5,313 bases of DNA, from NCBI GenBank assembly GCA_030150315.1, contig JASLGB010000066.1, forward strand, positions 1 through 5,313. The letters run 5' to 3'. The notes beneath the pieces are model-generated. The model searched no databases, was not told the DNA's origin, and was given only the letters and a program-made list of their open reading frames with translations. The translations under genes were made by a program, and so were the position numbers. This DNA is from Dokdonella sp. (GTDB taxonomy: Bacteria > Pseudomonadota > Gammaproteobacteria > Xanthomonadales > Rhodanobacteraceae). Shown piece by piece: positions 1 through 4,748 of the stretch (its first letter is position 1; each line of letters begins with the position of its first letter).

Positions 1-597
1 CTGCGCGCGATCGCGCGCGGAGCCGACGAATCCTGGGCGCATGTCGCCGGGCCGCGCGGCAGTGGCCGCACCCACCTGCTGCTTGCTTCCTGCGCCGAAG
101 CCAGCGCGGTCGGCCGCAATGCGCAGTATCTGCGCCTGTCCGCGCTGCGAACCCAGCGCGCCGATGCGATCCGCGGCTTCGGCGGCAGCGACCTGCTGGC
201 GATCGACGATCTGGACGCGATTGCCGGCGACCGCGACGCGGAACACGCGCTGTTCGACCTCTACAACCGCTGCCGTGCAGAACGCGCCAGCCTGCTGTTC
301 GCCGCGTCCGCACCGCCGGCGGCACTGGGCATCGGTCTGCCCGATCTGGTCTCGCGCCTGTCGGCCTGCACCCAGATCGTGCTGAAGCCGCTGGAAGAGG
401 CCGAGCGCCGCAACCTGTTGCGGACGCGCGCGCTCGAGCGCGGCATCGAGCTGGAAGAGGGCGTGCTCGACTGGCTGTTCACGCGCAACAAGCGCGACCT
501 TTCGACCCTGTTCGACCTGCTCGACCGCATCGACCGCGCCTCGCTCGCGGCGCAGCGGCGCGTCACCCTGCCGTTTCTGCGCACGCTGCTGGATTGA
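1..597 (+). CDS. hda: Hda, DnaA regulatory inactivator (5'-truncated by window edge)
   Basis: Hda is a AAA+ DnaA paralogue. With ADP and the DNA-loaded beta clamp it stimulates hydrolysis of DnaA-bound ATP and so prevents re-initiation of replication. The frame is open from base 1 to TGA at 595-597, giving 198 residues; E. coli Hda has about 233, so roughly the first 30, including the N-terminal clamp-binding motif, lie outside the window. Visible in order: a Walker A-like loop GPRGSGRTHLL (residues ~18-28) with Arg in place of the usual Lys, as also in E. coli Hda; a Walker B segment LLAIDDLDAI (~67-76); LYNRCRAE; LPDLVSRL (~113-120), whose Arg matches the Hda arginine finger; and a sensor-2 region KRDLSTLFDLLDRIDRASL followed by the family's closing AQRRVTLPFLRTLL. 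It converges on the histidine kinase gene, and the two coding ends overlap at 563-597. Identification is from remembered family motifs; confidence is high. Confidence 0.95.
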   Translation: MRAIARGADESWAHVAGPRGSGRTHLLLASCAEASAVGRNAQYLRLSALRTQRADAIRGFGGSDLLAIDDLDAIAGDRDAEHALFDLYNRCRAERASLLFAASAPPAALGIGLPDLVSRLSACTQIVLKPLEEAERRNLLRTRALERGIELEEGVLDWLFTRNKRDLSTLFDLLDRIDRASLAAQRRVTLPFLRTLLD

Positions 598-2128
598 CTG
601 CCGCCTCCGTGTGAGCGGCCAGCCCGTCATCCGGTGCGGCGATCGCGGCGCGGATCGCAATCACCACGCGCAGCCGCGTGCCCCGGGCATCCGCGTTCAC
701 CTCCAGCTCGCCGCCGATGCGCGTCGCGCGCGCGGCCATGCTGCGCAAGCCGACGCTCAGACCGGCGTTGCGCGCTGCCTCCACGTCGAAGCCGACGCCG
801 TCGTCGTCGATGCCGACGATCAGCAGGCCCTGTGCCGTCTGCGTTCCATGCACGCGCACCCGGCGTGCCTGGCTGTGCTTGATCACGTTGGACAGGGCTT
901 CTTCGAGGATGCGCATCAGGCCCAGGCATTGCAGCGCGCTCGGCTGCGCGGACCAATGCGCGTCGAAGTCCCAGCTCGAGTCGATCTCCAGTGCATCGAG
1001 GATGCGCGTGAAGCGGTGGCGCAGCGGCGCGATCCAGGTCAACGGACTTTCCGGCACCACCGCGCCCGTGCTGGAGCCGTGGTCGATGAGCTGGCGCAGG
1101 TCGTCGCGCAGCAGCTTCAGGATCGACAGCATGCCGTCGCTCGACAGCGGCTGGCGCGTGCGCCGCGACTGCTCTACCAGTGCCAGGCCCCGCACGAGGC
1201 TGGCGCCGAGCCCGTCGTGCAGGTCGTGCGCGAGCTGCACGCGCTCGTGCAGGGTTGCGTGCGCGATCGCTTGCGCGTGTTCGCGCGCGAGCACCTCGGC
1301 CAGCTCGGTGCGCGCCTGCGCGACGTGGTGCTCCAGCTCGTGGTTGAAGCGCTCGATCCGTCCCATTGCCGAGGTCAGGCGGCTGCCGAGCAGCACGGCC
1401 ATGAATGCCGTTGCGACCGGGCTGTTCAGCACCGTCCAGGTCTCGTTGGTTTCCCACAGGTTGAACACCACCGCGAGGTCGTGCAGGCCGACGAACAGGA
1501 AGGACAGCCAGCACAGGGCCAGCAGCCGATGCTGGCGCCGTCCGCTGCCCTTGCGCATGCGCCAGGCATGCCACTGGAATTGCAGGCAATTGGCGAAGAA
1601 CACGAGCGCGGCGATCAGCACCACGACGATCGAGGTGGGCGTCAGCCATGGAACCGGAACCAGCAGCATCGCTCCGATGCAGATCGCGGTCAGCCATACC
1701 AGAGCGCGCTCCACACGCGGGAGCTGCTGCGCGCCGAAGCGGAACGTGAACAGGCAGAAGCTGAAGACGTATACGGACAGCGCGCACAGGTTCAGGCGCG
1801 ACATCGCCAGGGCGCTGTCGAAGGGCCACGCCCATGGCCGCGTTGCAAGCAGGGTGGCCAGATACAGCACCCAGGCCAGCGTCATCAGGGCGTACCAGCC
1901 AAAAGCCTGTTCGCGCCGACGCAGCAGCCACATGACCAGAAAGATGCAGCCGACCGCAGCGGACAGGCTGGCGGCGGCGACGTAGGCCGTGCGCTGGCGC
2001 CACAGCAGGTGGGCGTGGGCGGCTTCGATCGCGCTCGCCTCGCCGATCCGCAGCGCGCCGAGGCCGCCGGCCAGCTGCGGCGGGCTGATCACGCGCACCC
2101 ACAAGATGTTGTGGCCGGGCGGGCGCAT
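563..2128 (-). CDS. 7TM sensor histidine kinase, C-terminal fragment (membrane region + HisKA_3 + HATPase)
   Basis: This 521-residue frame lacks its own signal peptide and begins inside a periplasmic beta-sandwich (residues 1-~30). About seven hydrophobic spans follow (~46-69, 78-96, 109-129, 141-160, 165-183, 203-223, 234-250), as in 7TMR-DISM-type sensors, then a linker with coiled-coil character (~255-300). The dimerisation/phosphoacceptor motif HDLHDGLG has His304 as the likely phosphorylated residue (HisKA_3, NarX/DesK type). The ATPase domain shows an N-box ILEEALSNVIKHS (Asn414), a G1 box DDDGVGFD (441-448) and GLRSMAAR (460-467). A ~28-residue Ala-rich tail runs past the ATPase domain into the hda end. 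The ATG at 2126-2128 directly follows an in-frame TAG and has no Shine-Dalgarno sequence at a useful distance. I therefore read this as the 3' part of one kinase gene starting at 2545 and broken by a nonsense codon, not an independent gene. Predicted partner: the regulator at 2542-3270. Confidence 0.88.
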   Translation of the reverse strand: MRPPGHNILWVRVISPPQLAGGLGALRIGEASAIEAAHAHLLWRQRTAYVAAASLSAAVGCIFLVMWLLRRREQAFGWYALMTLAWVLYLATLLATRPWAWPFDSALAMSRLNLCALSVYVFSFCLFTFRFGAQQLPRVERALVWLTAICIGAMLLVPVPWLTPTSIVVVLIAALVFFANCLQFQWHAWRMRKGSGRRQHRLLALCWLSFLFVGLHDLAVVFNLWETNETWTVLNSPVATAFMAVLLGSRLTSAMGRIERFNHELEHHVAQARTELAEVLAREHAQAIAHATLHERVQLAHDLHDGLGASLVRGLALVEQSRRTRQPLSSDGMLSILKLLRDDLRQLIDHGSSTGAVVPESPLTWIAPLRHRFTRILDALEIDSSWDFDAHWSAQPSALQCLGLMRILEEALSNVIKHSQARRVRVHGTQTAQGLLIVGIDDDGVGFDVEAARNAGLSVGLRSMAARATRIGGELEVNADARGTRLRVVIAIRAAIAAPDDGLAAHTEAAVNPAACAETAG

Positions 2129-2131
2129 CTA
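2126..2131 (-). other. In-frame nonsense codon splitting the kinase gene (TAG followed directly by ATG)
   Basis: On the - strand the bases read TAG (2131-2129) then ATG (2128-2126), both in the frame running from 2545 to 563. No base is inserted or deleted. The beta-sandwich reads ...NQPRGWPLPA, stop, MRPPGHNILWVRV..., which matches the contiguous pattern of this domain class (W-N-x-P-R ... L-P-x-x-L-x-P-G-x-N-x-L-x-V-R-V). One substitution from a sense codon such as TTG, CAG or TGG would explain it. The adjacent ATG could allow termination-reinitiation, but reinitiated product would lack the signal peptide and most of the sensor domain. Confidence 0.85.
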
Positions 2132-2545
2132 AGCTGGCAGCGGCCACCCGCGCGGTTGATTCCAGCCCAGCGACAGCGGTTCGGCCAGCGACACGTCGCG
2201 CCACAGCAACTCGTCGTTGAGATACACCGCACCGGCCATGGTGATGCTTTCCAGCGCGAAACCCAGGAGTCCGGCGTCCGCGTCGCGGCGTTCGCAGCGG
2301 GGCTGCCATTCGATGCGGTACCACGCAGCGGCCAGCGCGCCAGTCGTTGGCTCGGGCCAGCGTTGGGTCCAGACATCGGGCAGGTGCACATTGATCCAGC
2401 CTTCCGCCGGACGCTCGCCGCTGCGGATTTCCGGCGCCGCCATCGTCGACAGGACGACGGCGGTGCAATCCGCGGCCATGGACGGGAGCGGCAGGCACAG
2501 GGCCAGCAGCCAGCCGATCCATCGCACGCGGAAGCGCCGGATCAT
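2129..2545 (-). CDS. N-terminal periplasmic sensor fragment of the same histidine kinase
   Basis: This 138-residue frame starts at ATG 2543-2545, overlapping the regulator's TGA as ATGA. A purine-rich stretch (GGGGAAG on the - strand, about 2550-2556) lies a few bases upstream as a possible ribosome binding site. Residues 1-~24 form a signal peptide: a basic start (MIRRFRVRW), a hydrophobic core, and a likely cut near SMA|AD. The rest looks like a galactose-binding/jelly-roll beta-sandwich of the sort found ahead of 7TM kinases and in glycosidase N-termini (AAAWYRIEW, AGAVYLNDELLWRD). It stops at TAG 2129-2131 within the characteristic W-N-x-P-R...LP segment. The expected continuation, RPPGHNILWVRV, is encoded right after the TAG in the same frame. 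Alone this would be a short secreted domain with no membrane anchor and no output, so it is probably a fragment of a gene inactivated by mutation, or the product of a sequence error. Confidence 0.75.
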   Translation of the reverse strand: MIRRFRVRWIGWLLALCLPLPSMAADCTAVVLSTMAAPEIRSGERPAEGWINVHLPDVWTQRWPEPTTGALAAAWYRIEWQPRCERRDADAGLLGFALESITMAGAVYLNDELLWRDVSLAEPLSLGWNQPRGWPLPA

Positions 2546-3270
2546 CCGACTTCCCCGCGCGCGATGGCGGTGCGCACGGCCATCGCGCGCGAGTTCACCG
2601 CCAGCTTGCGATAGATGCGCCTCACATGCGTTTCCACCGTGTAGTACGAAAGGAACAGGTGCTCGGCGATGTCGCGGTTGGACAGGCCGTTGGCGACCAG
2701 CTTCAGGATCTCGCGCTCACGATCGGACAGGGCTTCGCCGGCCGCTGGCGCAGCCGGTGTCGCAATCGTTGCCGGAGCCGGCTCGCCGCCCGGCAGCAGT
2801 TGAAGGATGCGGCGCGCGATGAACGGATCGATCGGCGCGCCGCCGCGCAGCACGCTGCGGATCGACAGCATCACCTCGAAATCGTCGCGTTCCTTCAGCA
2901 CGTAGCCGGTGGCGCCGGAACGCAGCGCGCCCAGGATGTCGTCTTCGGAACTCCACGCCGTCACCACCAGGATGCCGAGGCCCGGATCCTGCAGCCGCAG
3001 CGAGCGGATCAGTTCGCAGCCATTGCCGTCGGGCAGCAGCAGGTCGACCAGGGCCAGCGCCACCGGCTGCGTCGCCAGCACGCGGCGCGCTTCCGCCAGC
3101 GACGCGGCAAACAGCAGTGCGTCGGCGGCGTAGCCCAGTTGCTGCAGCACTTCGCCAAGACGCAGGCGAAACAGCGGTTCGTCTTCCACCACCAGCACCG
3201 GGGCTGGCAGGATCGATTCGACAGGCGACACCGGCGTCGGCGGGACGGCGGGCGGCAAGGGGTCGGACAT
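2542..3270 (-). CDS. NarL/FixJ-family two-component response regulator (REC + LuxR-type HTH)
   Basis: This is a cytoplasmic transcription factor, predicted to be phosphorylated by the kinase encoded directly downstream. Counting from the ATG at 3268-3270 it has 242 residues. The receiver domain (~24-140) carries the acidic pair E29/D30 in LVVEDE, phosphoacceptor D76 in LVDLLLPDG, switch T104 in ILVVTAWS and conserved K126 in YVLKE. A Pro/Ala-rich linker (~160-180) leads to a LuxR-type DNA-binding domain (~181-235: LSDREREILKLVANGLSNRDIA, then the recognition region TVETHVRRIYRKL). The N-terminal ~20 residues ahead of the receiver are Pro-rich. An in-frame GTG at 3283-3285 would add five residues. 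Neither start has a clear ribosome binding site; I chose ATG because MSDP is a common start for such proteins. Its TGA overlaps the kinase ATG by four bases, implying translational coupling. All key receiver residues are intact, so the regulator looks functional even though its kinase is broken. Confidence 0.95.
   Translation of the reverse strand: MSDPLPPAVPPTPVSPVESILPAPVLVVEDEPLFRLRLGEVLQQLGYAADALLFAASLAEARRVLATQPVALALVDLLLPDGNGCELIRSLRLQDPGLGILVVTAWSSEDDILGALRSGATGYVLKERDDFEVMLSIRSVLRGGAPIDPFIARRILQLLPGGEPAPATIATPAAPAAGEALSDREREILKLVANGLSNRDIAEHLFLSYYTVETHVRRIYRKLAVNSRAMAVRTAIARGEVG
2557..2590. repeat. 34-bp near-perfect palindrome at the regulator/kinase junction
   Basis: Arms 2557-2568 and 2579-2590 are perfect 12-bp inverted copies. 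The spacer contains a further perfect 8-bp palindrome, GTGCGCAC (2570-2577). Only the pair 2569/2578 (G opposite G) fails to match, so 16 of 17 symmetric pairs are complementary. The palindrome sits inside the last codons of the regulator gene and ends 12 bases before the kinase ATG, directly ahead of that gene's GGGGAAG stretch. In mRNA it could form a very stable GC-rich hairpin. It could tune translational coupling, bind a protein, or be chance produced by GC-rich coding sequence. Confidence 0.8.
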
Positions 3271-3290
3271 GGGGCAGGCCGGCACAGAGG

Positions 3291-3306
3291 CGATGGCCAG
3301 CCATCG
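3291..3306. repeat. 16-bp dyad CGATGG-N4-CCATCG in the regulator leader
   Basis: A 6-bp perfect inverted repeat with a 4-base centre (CCAG) lies just upstream of the possible regulator starts: 6-21 bases before the GTG and about 21-36 before the ATG. Its size suits a dimeric DNA-binding protein such as a NarL-type regulator, or a small mRNA hairpin. No direct evidence ties it to either role. Confidence 0.5.
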
Positions 3307-3330
3307 TAGTTGCGCTGTGGCGCTTGGCTA

Positions 3331-3384
3331 TCCCTTGGATCAGGTATTTGCTGTGTCGAAGTGCAAATTACCTGATTCAAGGGA
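3331..3384. repeat. Long intergenic stem-loop (about 20-bp stem, 13-base loop)
   Basis: Left arm 3331-3350 and right arm 3364-3384 pair almost completely, with one G-T wobble (3338/3377) and one bulged T (3368). The loop is 3351-3363. It is not a normal intrinsic terminator: neither strand has a T-run after the stem, and it lies upstream of genes on both sides. The arms contain TTGGATCAGGTATTTG and its inverted near-copy. Candidate explanations are a REP- or MITE-like dispersed element, paired operator half-sites, or a structured leader of the regulator mRNA. No target-site duplication is visible at its borders. Confidence 0.75.
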
Positions 3385-3405
3385 CAGACGGCGGAACGCT
3401 GTCTG
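3385..3405. repeat. Second hairpin abutting the long stem-loop (9-bp stem, GAA loop)
   Basis: C3385-G3393 pairs with C3397-G3405 through nine base pairs, including one G-T wobble (3390/3400), closed by the three-base loop GAA (3394-3396). It begins at the base immediately after the end of the 3331-3384 stem, so the two could stack coaxially in an RNA. No T-run follows on either strand. Confidence 0.6.
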
Positions 3406-3598
3406 CCTAGTCTTGCCGTATTGCCAGCTCGCCGGTGAACGCCGTCGTGCCGGTTTGGCGGACAGGGAAGCCGCCGGCATGCGTCGATGCGGGAAGCGCG
3501 GCGCCGAAACCCTCTCCTGAACTTCGTGGACTGTCCGCGGCGATGCCGGTCCATGACGCGTTGTGCATCGCTGCGTCGATGAAATCCACTTATCCACG

Positions 3599-3604
3599 AA
3601 GGAA
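3599..3604 (+). promoter_or_regulatory. Ribosome binding site AAGGAA deciding the start at 3611
   Basis: AAGGAA sits six bases before the ATG at 3611. An in-frame ATG at 3563 would add 16 residues ahead of the signal peptide, but it has no comparable site and would spoil the N-terminal export signal, so 3611 is the preferred start. Confidence 0.8.
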
Positions 3605-3610
3605 CTATTC

Positions 3611-3991
3611 ATGCGAATCCCGTTTGCGAAGAAGTCGCTGTCGCGCCTGGCCCTGATCGTCTTTGCCCTGTGCGCCGCAGCCTCGGTTTCGGCGGAGAAC
3701 CTGGACTTCACCCTGGTCAACAAGACCGGCTATCCGATCAACGAGGTCTACGTCAGTTCCGCTGCGACCAATGACTGGGAAGAAGACGTGCTTGGCCGCG
3801 ACCAGCTCGGCAACAGCGAGCGAGTCAACATCCGCTTCGAGCGCGGTGCGAGCGGCTGCAACTGGGACATGAAGGTCGTCTACGAAGACGAGGACGAGGC
3901 CGTGTGGGAGCGCCTCAACCTTTGCGAGATCTCCTCGCTCACGCTGCGCTGGGATCGCAACAAGGGCACCACCTGGGCGGAAACCCAGTAA
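3611..3991 (+). CDS. Small exported (periplasmic) protein of unknown function
   Basis: This encodes a 126-residue protein ending at TAA 3989-3991. Residues 1-28 are a clear Sec signal peptide: basic MRIPFAKKSLSR, a hydrophobic core LALIVFALCAAA, and a cut at VSA|EN. The mature 98 residues begin with a beta-strand-like segment, LDFTLVNKTGYPINEVYVS. Next come an acidic NDWEEDVLG motif, the hydrophilic stretch RVNIRFER, GCNWDMKVVYEDEDEA and NLCEISSLTLRW. The only two mature cysteines (C83, C105) probably form a periplasmic disulfide. The pattern N-x-TGY...VYVS...W-x-EDVLG...C-x-WD recalls a widespread family of small exported proteins that I believe databases annotate inconsistently; I cannot assign a function. 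It stands alone, divergent from the two-component operon and convergent with murU. Regulation by the neighbouring regulator is possible but rests only on position. Confidence 0.88.
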   Translation: MRIPFAKKSLSRLALIVFALCAAASVSAENLDFTLVNKTGYPINEVYVSSAATNDWEEDVLGRDQLGNSERVNIRFERGASGCNWDMKVVYEDEDEAVWERLNLCEISSLTLRWDRNKGTTWAETQ

Positions 3992-4058
3992 TACGCCGCG
4001 CCGGATGGAGGGCGATCCGCGAGCCGGACTCCTTCCGCCGGCGGTTTGGGCAGCGGCG

Positions 4059-4082
4059 CGCCGGGGCTCAGGTTCCCCGGCG
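4059..4082 (-). terminator. GC-rich hairpin at the murU 3' end (weak terminator candidate)
   Basis: Bases 4059-4066 (CGCCGGGG) and 4075-4082 (CCCCGGCG) form a perfect 8-bp stem with an 8-base loop that includes the murU stop codon. Beyond it the - strand reads into CGCTGCCCAAACC with no T-run, so it is not a canonical intrinsic terminator. It may still pause transcription between the convergent murU and small exported-protein genes. The intervening 3992-4067 also holds a perfect 10-bp palindrome, CCGCCGGCGG (4035-4044), followed by only three Ts. Confidence 0.3.
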
Positions 4083-4748
4083 TGACCGCGTGTCGGCATC
4101 GGCCAGCTGCTGCGGCGTGCCGAGGTTGCACCACCAGCCGTCATGGCGTTCGCCCGACAGGCGGCCGTCGCGCATCGCGCGTTCGTACAGCGGGCGCAGC
4201 TTGAAGCGCCCGTCGGCTTCGCCCGCGACTAGCTCGGGCCGGTACACGCCGATGTTGCCGAAAGTCAGGCGGGTGCCCGCCGCGTCCTCGTTGAGGCGCG
4301 AGCCGTCGAGCCAGAAATCGCCGTGCGGGTGGAAATCCGGGTTCGGCACCATCACCAGATGCGCCAGGCCGTCGGGTTCGCGCGGCAGGCGCGCGTAGTC
4401 GTAGTCGCTGAGCACGTCGGCACTGACCGCGATGAACGGCGCCTCGCCGAGCAGGGGCAGGGCGCGCAGGATGCCGCCGCCCGTCTCCAGCGGCTCCGCA
4501 CCCTCGTCGCTGTAGGAAATGCGCAGGTTCCAGCGCGAGCCGTCGCCGAGTGCCGGGCGAAACTGCTCGGCCAGATGCGAGAGGTTGATGACGACCTCGC
4601 CGACGCCGATCGCGGCGAGTTTTTCCAGATGATGCTCGATCAGCATCTTTCCGCCGACGCACAGCAGCGGTTTGGGCGTGCTGTCGGTCAGGGGACGCAT
4701 GCGCTCGCCACGGCCGGCGGCGAAGATCATCGCGCGGCGCATCGTCAT
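4068..4748 (-). CDS. murU: MurU, N-acetylmuramate alpha-1-phosphate uridylyltransferase
   Basis: MurU joins UTP and MurNAc-alpha-1-phosphate to give UDP-MurNAc and pyrophosphate. This lets cells recycle muropeptide sugars without the fosfomycin-sensitive MurA route, as established for Pseudomonas. The protein has 226 residues, about the family's length. Visible features: the nucleotidyltransferase signature AAGRGERMRPLTDSTPKPLL (residues 10-29) with the nucleotide-binding Gly/Arg loop and Lys26; LIEHHLEKL; EPLETGGGILRAL; a metal-site strand FIAVSADVLSDYDY, where family members often have GD in place of AD; GNIGVYRPEL; and a C-terminal WWCNLGTPQQLADAD, with Asn where many relatives have Asp. 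The start chosen is ATG 4746-4748, which overlaps the amgK TGA as ATGA and follows AGAGG at a 4-base distance; a second in-frame ATG lies two codons later. It is translationally coupled to amgK. A general sugar-1-phosphate nucleotidyltransferase is the alternative, but the amgK neighbour makes MurU the best call. Confidence 0.92.
   Translation of the reverse strand: MTMRRAMIFAAGRGERMRPLTDSTPKPLLCVGGKMLIEHHLEKLAAIGVGEVVINLSHLAEQFRPALGDGSRWNLRISYSDEGAEPLETGGGILRALPLLGEAPFIAVSADVLSDYDYARLPREPDGLAHLVMVPNPDFHPHGDFWLDGSRLNEDAAGTRLTFGNIGVYRPELVAGEADGRFKLRPLYERAMRDGRLSGERHDGWWCNLGTPQQLADADTRSRRGT

Larger units (their letters stand above)
3271..3610. promoter_or_regulatory. Divergent intergenic region between the regulator and the small exported-protein gene
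   Basis: These ~340 bases lie between two genes reading away from each other, so promoters for both are expected here. I find no convincing -35/-10 pair on either strand. Contents: a dyad at 3291-3306, a small GCGC/GCGC hairpin at 3312-3323, a long stem-loop at 3331-3384, an abutting hairpin at 3385-3405, a 5-bp GC stem (3457-3461 with 3471-3475), and a 7-bp inverted repeat GCGATGC/GCATCGC (3540-3546 and 3565-3571). The segment 3331-3384 is clearly more AT-rich than its surroundings. Short open frames on both strands here have no good starts or recognisable protein sequence and are not called as genes. Confidence 0.6.

Noticed and set aside
627..2522. 631-codon open frame on the - strand overlapping the kinase
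   Set aside because: It is in another frame of the same strand with Arg/Ala/Pro-rich low-complexity translation. It is tempting because it runs uninterrupted across the nonsense codon, but it carries no kinase or membrane motifs.
2129..2545. Independent secreted small protein encoded by the 138-codon fragment
   Set aside because: It ends mid-domain and its expected continuation follows in the same frame, so a truncated kinase is the simpler reading.
611..2614. 667-codon open frame on the + strand opposite the kinase
   Set aside because: It lies antisense to a gene with clear kinase motifs. Its translation is Arg/Gln/Ala/His-rich with no domain pattern, typical of the shadow frame of a high-GC gene.
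3352..3380. Promoter with TTGAAT (-35, - strand 3380-3375) for the regulator
   Set aside because: At 16-18 base spacing the -10 positions read CGACAC, GACACA or ACACAG, which are poor matches.
3331..3384. Interpretation of the long stem-loop as a rho-independent terminator
   Set aside because: No T-run follows the stem on either strand, and the element is upstream of both flanking genes.
3407..3589. 60-codon frame on the - strand in the divergent intergenic region (and a 73-codon frame on the + strand at 3435-3656)
   Set aside because: The - strand frame starts with GTG and has no ribosome binding site. The + strand frame runs into the real gene at 3611 in another frame. Neither product resembles a known or well-formed small protein.
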